From positions 1 to 8,468 of the forward strand of contig JAAUQA010000114.1 in assembly GCA_012032855.1 (NCBI GenBank): a stretch of DNA of 8,468 bases, given 5' to 3'. Origin of the DNA: Candidatus Competibacteraceae bacterium (GTDB lineage Bacteria; Pseudomonadota; Gammaproteobacteria; Competibacterales; Competibacteraceae). The position numbers were made by a program, and so were the translations under genes. This document shows positions 1-7,408 of the stretch, in pieces (position 1 is the stretch's first letter; every line of letters begins with the position of its first letter). Below the pieces are notes generated by a model. It did not search any database, was not told where the DNA came from, and worked only from the letters and a program-made list of their open reading frames with translations.

Positions 1-1739
1 GGCTGGAACCGGGATCACCCTGACGTCCGGATCGCCCGCGCAATTGATTATCGATGCGGCGGGATTCGTGACGTTCGGTGCCGATGATATGCAAACCGCC
101 GGCTGTCACCACGTCGTCATGCCGCTTTTGCCAATCCTGTCGAATAGCTTCGCGTTGTTGTTCGTCGACTTCGGGTTCTAAAGCGGCTAATTCCGCTTGT
201 AAATTGCCCCCCAACACAATGTCGGTCCCACGGCCTGCCATGTTGGTGGCTATAGTTAACGCCCCCGGGCGTCCGGCTTGTGCGATGATCTCGGCTTCCC
301 GCTGATGTTGCTTAGCGTTCAACACTTCATGAGGAATCTTTTGCTTTTTCAAAAGGCCGGACAACAATTCCGAGCTTTCAATAGAAGCCGTGCCCACCAG
401 AACCGGTTGGCGGCGCTGATGACAATCGCGAATATCGTCCAGTACCGCGTCGAATTTTTCCTGGGTGGTCAAAAATACCAAATCACCCATATCCTTTCGG
501 ACCATCTTCTTGTGGGTCGGAATGACGAGTACTTCCAGGCCGTAAATCTGCTGAAACTCGTAGGCTTCAGTATCAGCTGTACCGGTCATACCAGCCAGCT
601 TTTCATACAAGCGAAAGTAATTTTGAAAGGTGATCGAAGCCAGGGTCTGATTTTCGGATTGGATGTCAACGTGTTCCTTGGCTTCAAGGGCTTGATGCAA
701 GCCATCCGACCAGCGTCGACCTGGCATGGTGCGGCCGGTAAACTCGTCTACGATAACGATTTGCCTGTCGCGTACAATATAGTCTACGTCTTTATTGAAT
801 AAGGTATGTGCACGAGGCTGGCATTCAGATGATGAAATAGGCCCAGATTGGCAGGATCGTAGAGACTTTCGCCAGTTCTGAGCAGACCCGCCTCAAGCAG
901 CAGATCTTCGACGCGTTGGTGGCCTTCCTCGGTCAGGTACGCTTGCTTGAGTTTCTCGTCAATAGAGTAATCACCCGGTCCTTCTTCTTCCTGTTGGCGG
1001 CTGAGTTGCGGGACGATTTCATTGACCCGGCGATATAGATCCGAACTTTCCTCAGTCGGACCGGAAATAATCAGTGGCGTGCGCGCTTCGTCAATGAGAA
1101 TGGAATCGACCTCGTCAACAATGGCAAAGTGCAGATCGCGCTGAAATTTCTGCTCAAGGCCGAACGCCATGTTGTCGCGCAGATAATCGAAGCCGAATTC
1201 GTTGTTAGTGCCATAGGTGATGTCGGCGTGATAAGCGGCTCGTTTGTCCTCAGCGCTCATGCCGGCTGTCACCACGCCGACAGTCATGCCCAAAAAAGTA
1301 TAGATTTGCCCCATCCATTGCGCGTCACGGCGGGCGAGATAATCATTTACCGTAATAATGTGTACCCCTTTACCGGTGAGGGCATTGAGGTAGGCCGCTA
1401 GGGTGGCCACTAAGGTTTTGCCTTCGCCGGTGCGCATCTCGGCGATTTTGCCGCCGTTTAAGACCATCCCGCCAACCAGCTGGACGTCGAAGTGTCGCAT
1501 GCCCAAGGTGCGGTCACCCGCTTGGCGCACCACAGCGAAGGCTTCGGGGAGCAATTCGGTTAACGTGCCACCCTTGGCTAAGCGGTTTTTAAACTCTTCT
1601 GTTTTAGCCCGCAATTGCTCATCGGTTAGCCCCTGAAGGGTGATCTCAAAGGCATTAATCGTGTCGACTATTTTGTTATAGCGCCTGAGAACGCGGTCAT
1701 TGCGACTGCCAAAATCTTTCTTAATACTTTGCTGACCAT
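1..1739 (-). CDS. secA: SecA, preprotein translocase ATPase (3' end outside window; two 1-base frameshifts)
   Basis: SecA is the peripheral motor ATPase that pushes unfolded preproteins through SecYEG at the inner membrane. About 580 codons are visible, against roughly 900 in the family. The restored start reads [16 protein letters not shown], which lines up residue for residue with E. coli SecA. A Shine-Dalgarno AAGAAGG lies 7 bases upstream. Visible motifs are Walker A MRTGEGKT (residues 102-109), [29 protein letters not shown], Walker [21 protein letters not shown], then [44 protein letters not shown] and [16 protein letters not shown] close to the window edge. Two single-base deletions break the frame. 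One A is missing from the aaaa run at 1711-1714, just after codon 8. One G is missing near 814, between HHLNASL and [14 protein letters not shown]. The C-terminal helical domains and the zinc-binding tail lie outside the window. An in-frame ATG at 1848 belongs to the shifted frame and is not the start. Confidence 0.97.
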
Positions 1740-1746
1740 GGAGAGA

Positions 1747-1753
1747 CCTTCTT
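1747..1753 (-). promoter_or_regulatory. Ribosome binding site of secA
   Basis: AAGAAGG on the minus strand sits 7 bases before the ATG at 1739-1737. It supports this ATG as the secA start over the longer reading that begins at 1848, which only appears open because a base is missing at 1711-1714. Confidence 0.7.
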
Positions 1754-1828
1754 ATCCAGTTCGGTCGAGGGAAGATAGATGCTGAATGATAACCTAATCC
1801 GAAAGATTTTCGCAGAACGACATAACGA

Positions 1829-1863
1829 CAACGAATAGCGCTATCCATCGCTGCTATTCGTTG
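1829..1863 (-). other. 11-bp perfect inverted repeat in the lpxC-secA gap
   Basis: CAACGAATAGC (1829-1839) pairs perfectly with GCTATTCGTTG (1853-1863) around a 13-base loop. It lies about 70 bases after the lpxC stop and about 90 bases before the secA start. No run of T follows on the minus strand, so it is not a standard intrinsic terminator. It could be a weak terminator, an RNA-processing or stability hairpin, or a secA leader element. It does not pair with the secA ribosome binding site in any obvious way. Confidence 0.55.
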
Positions 1864-1935
1864 GGATGTTCGAAATGCCGTTGATCGGGGATAAATAGAA
1901 CGGGTCGGGCGTTTTCGTCAGGCGCCGCCAAGCAA

Positions 1936-2853
1936 CTAGCTGCTGATTATCTCGGCAGGCTGCAAATAAGAGATAGGTACCGCATGTTCGTCGGTGAAGG
2001 TTACCTCTTCCCACGCTGAGCGCTCTGCAAGCAGAACCCGCAAGAGACGATTGTTGAGGGCATGACCGGATTTATAACCGGAAAAGGAACCGATCAAACT
2101 ATGCCCCAGCAGATATAAATCGCCGATCGCATCAAGAATCTTGTGTTTGACAAATTCATCTTCGTAACGCAAACCGTCTTCATTCACGACCCGATAATCA
2201 TCCACTACGACGGCGTTATCAAGATTACCGCCTAACGCCAAGCGCCGTTCACGCAACTGTTCGATGTCGCGCATGAAGCCGAATGTGCGCGCCCGGCTGA
2301 TTTCCTTGACGAAAGACGTTGTGGAAAAATCCACCGTAGCCTGGCGGGGATGCTTCTCGAAAACCGGATGTTCGAATTCAATGGTAAATCCGACTTTAAA
2401 CCCGTTAAAGGGATCAAACCGCGCCCATTTATCGCCTTCGTCGATTACTACCGGGCGTTTGATGCGAATAAACTTCTTCGGTGCACTCTGTTCTTTGATG
2501 CCTGCAGATTGTATCAAAAATACGAAAGGACCAGCGCTTCCATCCATAATAGGTACTTCAGGTGCGCTCACATCGACATAGGCGTTATCGACGCCCAGAC
2601 CGGCGAAGGCCGAAAGCAGGTGTTCGACCGTGGAAATACGCACCCCGTCCTTGACCAGTGATGTGGACATCTGTGTATCGCCCACATTCTGGGGGCTGGC
2701 CTTGATTTCCACCGGCTGCGCAAGATCGACGCGGCGGAATTATAATCCCCATATTAGGGGCTGCCGGTCGCAGAGTAAGGTAGATCTTTTCCCCCGTGTG
2801 CAGTCCGACACCGGTGGCCCGAATAACATTTTCAGAGTTCGCTGCCTAATCAT
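1936..2853 (-). CDS. lpxC: LpxC, UDP-3-O-acyl-N-acetylglucosamine deacetylase (two compensating frameshifts)
   Basis: LpxC is the zinc-dependent cytosolic deacetylase that commits UDP-GlcNAc derivatives to lipid A synthesis. The restored protein is 305 residues, the same length as E. coli LpxC. It begins [21 protein letters not shown] and ends QPAEIISS. Zinc ligands are the His in STVEHL (about 78) and the His and Asp in [10 protein letters not shown] (about 237 and 241). Glu77 and the His in KSGHALNN (about 264) are the catalytic acid-base residues. [10 protein letters not shown] and [12 protein letters not shown] are also present. An A is missing at the tttt run 2829-2832 and an extra base sits at 2740-2741. 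The two cancel, so codons 9-38 read in another frame while the rest is in phase. A literal reading would wrongly start at the GTG at 2712 and lose 47 residues. GGGGA lies 6 bases upstream of the ATG at 2853. In E. coli, LpxC level is set by FtsH proteolysis of the C-terminus; the tail here is not the E. coli one. Confidence 0.97.
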
Positions 2854-2907
2854 TCATCGTCCCCAACTCTTTAACCAAACCAGAACGGCGTTAAGCGCTT
2901 CGGCAAG

Positions 2908-2939
2908 GGCTTTCGCTAGCAGGATTTCCCGTTAGCAAC
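2908..2939 (-). repeat. Second, degenerate pair of the same repeat
   Basis: GTTGCTAACGGGAAA (2939-2925) matches the upstream copy GTTGCGAAAGGGAAA at 13 of 15 positions. GCTAGCGAAAGCC (2920-2908) shares the GCGAAAG core. Their cores start 20 bases apart, the same period as the first pair, and the two pairs are 57 bases apart. The second pair would lie in the lpxC leader if the predicted promoter is right. The last box is weak. Confidence 0.4.
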
Positions 2940-2966
2940 CTATTATGCCAGTATACATTGTGTCAT

Positions 2967-2995
2967 AAGATACCTTACTCGTCTCCCTTTCGCAA
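2967..2995 (-). promoter_or_regulatory. Candidate sigma-70 promoter for lpxC
   Basis: On the minus strand TTGCGA (plus positions 2990-2995) and TATCTT (2967-2972) are separated by exactly 17 bases. Each matches its consensus at four of six positions. Transcription would start near 2960 and give a leader of roughly 107 bases before lpxC. The -35 box lies inside one of the direct repeats. This is a weak-consensus prediction by eye. Confidence 0.4.
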
Positions 2996-3017
2996 CTTGT
3001 GTTTCCCTTTCGCAACT
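2984..3017 (-). repeat. Two 14-bp direct repeats, 20-base period
   Basis: AGTTGCGAAAGGGA occurs twice, identically, on the minus strand at 3017-3004 and 2997-2984. Start-to-start spacing is 20 bases, close to two helical turns, so both copies face the same side of the DNA. The downstream copy overlaps the candidate lpxC -35 box. This arrangement suits a regulator that binds as a dimer or cooperatively, but no known operator consensus is recognised. Confidence 0.6.
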
Positions 3018-3061
3018 AATGTTGATAATATAACACAGAACGTAGGGGGCGGGTAATATTT

Positions 3062-3075
3062 ATCCGGTACCGGAT
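3062..3075. other. 14-bp perfect palindrome
   Basis: ATCCGGTACCGGAT reads the same on both strands, with 7-base half-sites, about 88 bases beyond the ftsZ stop. It could be a dimeric regulator site. As an RNA hairpin it has a 5-bp stem with a GTAC loop and no T run, so it is not a terminator on its own. Confidence 0.45.
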
Positions 3076-3082
3076 TTGGGTG

Positions 3083-3108
3083 CCTGCCCCAACGACGGCT
3101 GGGGCAGG
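3083..3108 (-). terminator. GC-rich hairpin downstream of ftsZ, possible weak terminator
   Basis: CCTGCCCCA pairs perfectly with TGGGGCAGG around an 8-base loop, giving a strong 9-bp stem about 55 bases after the ftsZ stop. It lacks a following T run on either strand. It may slow or partly stop transcription, or protect the ftsZ mRNA 3' end. Its position just before a candidate lpxC promoter fits a transcription boundary. Confidence 0.4.
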
Positions 3109-3162
3109 ATAGGCGGGGTAGGGTTGTGACAGCGGAGCTCAGCGATGAGCCGATGTAAAAGT

Positions 3163-4334
3163 TTAATCGGCTCGTCGACGGAGAAATGCCGGTATGTCAA
3201 GATACTCAAGATTACCTTCGGTGCGATTACCGAAGCTTTCTGCGGTTTTTTGTCGATTCGGACTCCGTTGCTCCGACCGGGTGTCGGTCTCGCCGTTACC
3301 TCCCCCAACGCCTGCGCGCTGCACCAATTTGACCGGCGGACGGGCCACTTTATCCGGCGCATCCATAGCCTTTTCAGCGGCCTGACCAAGGCCGGTGGCG
3401 ACTATCGTGACCCGCAACTCGCCTTGCATTTCCGGATCAATCACAGCGCCGACGACTACTGTCGCGTCGTCAGAGGCCAATTCCTTGATGTTATTGCCCA
3501 CTTCATCGAATTCGCCGATAGAGATATCCATGCCTGCAGTAATGTTGACGAGTAGCCCTTTGGCGCCAGCTAGATCGATATTTTCCAACAATGGGCTGTT
3601 GATAGCAGCCTCTGCGGCTTCCCGAGCGCGGCCATCGCCCACTGCGCGACCGGTGCCCATCATAGCCATACCCATTTCGCTCATCACGGTGCGCACATCC
3701 GCAAAATCGACATTGATCAGGCCCGGACGGTGATCAATTCGGCGATCCCCTGTACCGCACCTAGCAATACATCGTTGGCCGCTTTGAAGGCATCTAACAG
3801 GCTCGCGCCTTTACCCAGCACAATCAGCAGTTTTTCATTGGGAATCGTGATCAAAGAATCCACACACTGACTGAGTTCCTTAATGCCCTGCATGCCGATT
3901 TCCATGCGCTTTTTGCCTTCAAAGGGAAACGGCTTAGTCACAACGGCAACCGTCAGAATGCCCATTTCCCGAGCGAGTTGGGCAATCACCGGGGCGCCGC
4001 CGGTGCCGGTGCCGCCACCCATGCCGGCGGTAATAAATACCATGTCGGCCCCCTCTAAGACTTCCTGTATCCGTTCCCGGTCTTCCATCGCGGCTTTCTG
4101 CCCAATTTCCGGATTCGCTCCGGCCCCTAAGCCTTTGGTGATATTGGCGCCTAACTGCAATGCCGTGCGCACAGTGCAGGCTTTCAGGGCCTGGGCATCG
4201 GTGTTGGCGCAGATGAAATCTACACCCTCTATATTGGAACTCATCATATGTTGCACGGCGTTACTACCGCCGCCGCCTATCCCGACAACTTTGATAATGG
4301 CACTATCATTATGCGCATCCATCAATTCAAACAT
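3163..4334 (-). CDS. ftsZ: FtsZ, tubulin-like cell division GTPase (one frameshift)
   Basis: FtsZ polymerises with GTP into the Z ring at mid-cell and recruits the divisome. Restored length is 390 residues, normal for the family. Motifs in order: [12 protein letters not shown] near residues 16-26, NTDAQAL, the tubulin signature GGGTGTG at 106-112, [12 protein letters not shown], and the T7 loop NVDFAD (about 208-213), whose second Asp catalyses GTP hydrolysis in the neighbouring subunit. A variable linker follows, then the C-terminal peptide [13 protein letters not shown] that binds FtsA and ZipA. One base is missing in the gg at 3729-3730. Restored, the junction reads [25 protein letters not shown]; the literal sequence stops just before the T7 loop. 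A GAGGAG ribosome binding site lies 8 bases upstream. ftsA ends 44 bases before the start. Confidence 0.98.
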
Positions 4335-4342
4335 AACGGCAT

Positions 4343-4348
4343 CTCCTC
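4343..4348 (-). promoter_or_regulatory. Strong ribosome binding site of ftsZ
   Basis: GAGGAG sits 8 bases before the ftsZ ATG in the 44-base ftsA-ftsZ gap. It is the clearest Shine-Dalgarno between ftsQ and secA, in keeping with FtsZ being made in much larger amounts than FtsA or FtsQ. Confidence 0.7.
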
Positions 4349-4378
4349 ATTAAGACGATAGGTTTTCGTATCCCGGCG

Positions 4379-5609
4379 TTAAAAATTTCCTTTAAACCAG
4401 TTTTTCATGCGGGCGAACAAACCTTTGTTGCCCGAGGTTAACGACACATTGAGTTTCGCTAAACGATTTTCATTGCCGAACAACAGCAGGCCAACTGCTG
4501 TCGAGTAGATGGGGCTGCGCACCATGTCGTCCAAGCCGGTTACGGTTTGGGGCATTCCCCGACGGACCGGCATGTGAAACACTTGCTCGGCCAACTCGAC
4601 GGCTCCCTCCATTTGAGCGCTGCCTCCCGTCAACACAATCCCGGCAGCAATCAGGTTTTCAAAACCACTGCGTTGTAACTCCTCTTTGATTAAAGTGAAT
4701 AATTCTTCGTAGCGTGGTTCTACCACCTCGGCCAGACTCAAACGGGAAAAACGCCGTGGAGCCCGATCTCCGACGCTGGTGACCTCAATGTTTTCCGCGC
4801 CACTGGCCAACTGCGTCAAACAGCAGGCATATTTCATCTTGATTTCTTCGGCATGTTGGGTCGGCGTGCGCAAGGCAATCGCGATATCGTTGGTCACCTG
4901 GTCGCCGGCGATGGGAATAACCGCGGTATGGCTGATAGAACCACCGGTAAACACCGCGATATCCGTGGTGCCACCACGATATCCACTAAGCAGACCCCAA
5001 CTCCTTTTCATCTTCGCTCAGCACCGCCCGGCTGGAAGCCAGTTGTTCCAGGATGATGTCATCGACTTCCAGGTCGCAGCGGTGAATGCACTTGACCAAA
5101 TTCTGTGCGGCGCTCACTGCTCCGGTGACCATATGCACTTTGGCCTCCAGACGCACACCGGACATACCGACCGGCTCATGGATACCTTCCTGATTGTCGA
5201 TAATGAATTCCCGCGGCAGGATATGCAGAATCTTTTGATCCGCCGGAATAGCGACCACACGGGCCGCTTCGATGGCGCGATCAACATCGGCCGGCACCAC
5301 TTCTTTATTCTTGATAGCAGTGACGCCATGTGAATTCAAACTGCGGATGTGGCTACCGGCGATACCGGTGTATATGGAATGGATTCGGCAGCCGGCCATT
5401 TGCTCGGCTTCATCGACAGCACGCCGCAATGACTGCACAGTGGATTCAATATTAACCACCACCCCTTTCTTTAAGCCGCGCGATGGGTGAGAACCGAGAC
5501 CGACGACCTCGATTGCGCCGTCCACGCTCGCTTCCCCGACAATGGCAACGACTTTGGATGTCCCAATATCCAATCCGGCAATTAAGCTTTTTTCGTCTTT
5601 TTTAGGCAT
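4379..5609 (-). CDS. ftsA: FtsA, actin-like Z-ring membrane anchor (two frameshifts)
   Basis: FtsA is an actin-fold ATPase that tethers FtsZ to the inner membrane and activates septal synthesis. Restored length is 410 residues. It starts MPKKDEKSLIAGLDIGTSKV, with the phosphate-1 loop GLDIGTSKV at 12-20. The 1C subdomain follows, with GSHIRSLNSHGV, then QEGIHEPVGMSGVRLEAKVH, ILEQLASS, the phosphate-2 motif VDIGGGTTDI, and the adenosine loop GIVLTGGSAQMEG. The last residues, GLFARMKNWFKGNF, form the amphipathic membrane-targeting helix. A base is missing in the cccc run at 4995-4998 and another near 4977. Both fall in the segment ELGVCLVDIGGG, so the literal sequence gives two overlapping fragments. 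The start at 5609 is chosen by homology. An upstream ATG at 5741 in the same frame lies inside ftsQ and is not used. The ribosome binding site is weak (AGAAG about 10 bases upstream), so coupling to ftsQ, which ends 22 bases earlier, is likely. Confidence 0.97.
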
Positions 5610-5631
5610 ATGCTCTGCTTCTTTCGCTCGG

Positions 5632-6483
5632 TCAGCCTGCAGAATGTGCGCGGTATTTCGCTTTGGGTGATGCGCGGCTGATGCGTCGCGAGTCATTAGT
5701 TTCCGTCGAATCCGCCCAACGCACGGCAAATCCATTAACATAACGCAAATCCACCATCGCGATACGGTCGATTTGTTCCGCTAAGATACGTGGATAAATG
5801 TCGATGAAGCGTCGCAGCCGTTGGTCAAAATGTTCTCTGCCCAGGCTCAGCTCAAGGCCATTGGCCAACTCCATCCACCAAGCTCTTCGCTCATCCTGCA
5901 CTAACCGGGTCAACTGCAAACCCACCGATTTTAACAAGGCGGTGGCCTCTCGGTAGGCGTTCATGAGTTGTATCTCATGACCATCAGGCCCCGCCAGCCG
6001 GGGCCAGACTCCGGTCTGCCGGATGTTGGCGGGGCGAAAACGTTGGCCATTAATGTCAATCATTTCATCCTCACCCCAATAACCGAACACGGAGCGCTCG
6101 TGAAAATTAATCCGCAAGGTATCCGGCCATTGCCGTTGCACACGTACTTCACGGATCCAGGGGTTGGCGGCAAAAGCAGCGTGTATGGCATCGATATCCA
6201 ACGCAAAGAAATTTTGTCCCAGCTGGGTTTCCAGCAGTGCTCGCAGGTCAGCCTCATCAAGATTACGTAGTTCGCCGTTTAAACGGACATGGCGTAACGG
6301 AAATTGCTCGGGATCCAACAACCGTTGTCCGGCCGAGTACAGACCTGCCCCGATGCCGGCCAGAACCATTGCTACCCCGGTCCACCGCAGCCATAAACGC
6401 CAATTGAGCCAGCGCCGCAGGGCTTGATCTTCCTGTGGCTTAAGTGGTGTGGCCCCGTGCCGTTTTCCGCGCTTAAATCCCAT
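5632..6483 (-). CDS. ftsQ: FtsQ, bitopic divisome scaffold protein
   Basis: FtsQ links the early ring to the FtsLB and FtsWI peptidoglycan machinery. The 283-residue frame is intact and near the E. coli length (276). A basic cytoplasmic tail (1-33) is followed by one membrane segment (about 34-52, TGVAMVLAGIGAGLYSAG). The POTRA domain (about 61-130) contains FPLRHVRLNGELRNLD, NPWIREVRVQRQWPDTLRI and the HER triad. The periplasmic beta domain (about 131-256) contains GYWGEDEMIDINGQRF and ends VDLRYVNGFAVRW, where FtsB binds in E. coli. A polar tail of about 27 residues follows. The start ATG overlaps the last 11 bases of murB in another frame and has no strong ribosome binding site, so translation is probably coupled to murB. 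Confidence 0.96.
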   Translation of the reverse strand: MGFKRGKRHGATPLKPQEDQALRRWLNWRLWLRWTGVAMVLAGIGAGLYSAGQRLLDPEQFPLRHVRLNGELRNLDEADLRALLETQLGQNFFALDIDAIHAAFAANPWIREVRVQRQWPDTLRINFHERSVFGYWGEDEMIDINGQRFRPANIRQTGVWPRLAGPDGHEIQLMNAYREATALLKSVGLQLTRLVQDERRAWWMELANGLELSLGREHFDQRLRRFIDIYPRILAEQIDRIAMVDLRYVNGFAVRWADSTETNDSRRISRASPKAKYRAHSAG

Positions 6484-7408
6484 CGTCGGTTATCCCATGG
6501 GTTGGTACAAACTCCCCGACAATGCGCACTTCGGGGGTGAGACACACACCGTGTACCCGTTCGACGGTATCCGCCACTTTGGCAATCAACCGTTCTAAGT
6601 CGAGCGCGCTGGCCTTGCCGGTATTAACGATAAAATTGGCGTGCTTGGTGGATACACACGCGCCGCCCAACTGCACGCCTTTGAGGCCGGCCGTTTCAAT
6701 CAACCGGGCAGCATGGTCGCCGGGAGGATTGCGAAATACCGAACCACAGCTGGCCACGCCGGTCGGCTGGGTCCGGGAGCGTTGCTCCAACAGCGCCCGA
6801 ATCCGCGCTAAAGAGACCGCGCCATCCCCCGGCTCAAGTTGCAAATCGGCTGCTACGAACCACTCGTCGAACGGGCATTGCACTTGTCGATAAGCGATCG
6901 CATAGTGCTCCGGAGTCCGACGGCGCATGACCCCTTGTCGATCAATGGTTTCCACAGCCTTGACCCGCGGCCAGATCTCGCCGCCCCAAGCACCGGCATT
7001 CATCGCTAAAGCACCGCCTATCACACCGGGGATACCTGCCAAGAACTCAACACCGGTCAGATTATGGCGAGCGCTGAAACGAGCCACTTTAGCGCAAGGC
7101 ACACCCGCCCCGGCGCGCACGGTGTGGGGCTCCGACAGATCCAAGTCGGTCAATGCGCCGTGAGTGGCAATGACTGTCCCGCGAATTCCGCCATCCCGTA
7201 CCAGCAAATTGCTGCCCAGCCCTAACCAGAACAGCGGTTCTGCCTGCGGCAGCTGAGACAGGAATAGCGCCAAGTCCTGTACGTCGGCTGCCTGGTAAAA
7301 CGTATCCGCCGGTCCGCCCACTCGCCAGGAGGTATAACCCGCCAGCGGTTCATTGGAGCGCACAGCGCCACGCAGGACCGGCAAGGGCCTGTTCTGTACC
7401 GGCATCAT
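6473..7408 (-). CDS. murB: MurB, UDP-N-acetylenolpyruvoylglucosamine reductase
   Basis: MurB is the FAD enzyme that reduces UDP-GlcNAc-enolpyruvate to UDP-MurNAc with NADPH, the second committed step of peptidoglycan precursor synthesis. The 311-residue frame is intact. FAD-binding motifs are [11 protein letters not shown] (25-35), [12 protein letters not shown] (63-74) and [19 protein letters not shown] (125-143). Substrate and catalytic residues are the YR pair at 173-174, the proton-donor Ser223 in [20 protein letters not shown] (256-264) and Glu293 in PEVRIVGE. It is shorter than the E. coli enzyme (342) and looks like the shorter type II form. A GGAGGT ribosome binding site lies inside the murC 3' end. 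Two ATG codons are adjacent at 7408 and 7405; the first overlaps the murC stop as ATGA. Confidence 0.97.
   Translation of the reverse strand: MMPVQNRPLPVLRGAVRSNEPLAGYTSWRVGGPADTFYQAADVQDLALFLSQLPQAEPLFWLGLGSNLLVRDGGIRGTVIATHGALTDLDLSEPHTVRAGAGVPCAKVARFSARHNLTGVEFLAGIPGVIGGALAMNAGAWGGEIWPRVKAVETIDRQGVMRRRTPEHYAIAYRQVQCPFDEWFVAADLQLEPGDGAVSLARIRALLEQRSRTQPTGVASCGSVFRNPPGDHAARLIETAGLKGVQLGGACVSTKHANFIVNTGKASALDLERLIAKVADTVERVHGVCLTPEVRIVGEFVPTHGITDDGI

Larger units (their letters stand above)
1740..1935 (-). other. lpxC-secA intergenic region, no convincing gene
   Basis: This 196-base gap holds the inverted repeat at 1829-1863 and the secA ribosome binding site. I see no gene for SecM with a signal peptide and GIRAGP arrest end, and no DUF721 or M23 peptidase gene, which some gammaproteobacteria carry here. 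The only open reading is a short minus-strand frame from the ATG at 1848 that runs into secA; it has no clear ribosome binding site. No promoter with good -35 and -10 boxes stands out. Confidence 0.6.
2854..3162 (-). other. ftsZ-lpxC intergenic region
   Basis: This 309-base gap carries no convincing gene. From the ftsZ side it holds a GC-rich hairpin (3083-3108), a 14-bp palindrome (3062-3075), an AT-rich stretch around 3018-3033, two exact direct repeats, a candidate promoter, two degenerate repeat copies and the lpxC ribosome binding site (GGGGA at 2860-2864). Open readings that cross it are shadows of the ftsZ or lpxC coding frames. Confidence 0.65.

Noticed and set aside
784..1848. SecA start at the ATG at 1848, giving a 31-plus residue N-terminal extension
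   Set aside because: It is in the wrong frame for [16 protein letters not shown] and is open only because one base is missing at 1711-1714. The ATG at 1739 has a proper ribosome binding site and matches the family N-terminus.
2846..2857. Alternative lpxC start at the ATG at 2857
   Set aside because: It reads ATG AAT GAT TAG and stops at once. The spacing to GGGGA is also too short. The next ATG, at 2853, matches the LpxC N-terminus.
3020..3028. DnaA box-like TTATCAACA on the minus strand
   Set aside because: It differs from TTATCCACA at one position and is a single copy in an AT-rich spot, so chance is likely.
4328..4351. Seven-codon frame starting at an ATG just before the ftsZ ribosome binding site and ending in the ftsZ start
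   Set aside because: It contains the ftsZ Shine-Dalgarno itself and has no ribosome binding site of its own, so it most likely arises by chance.
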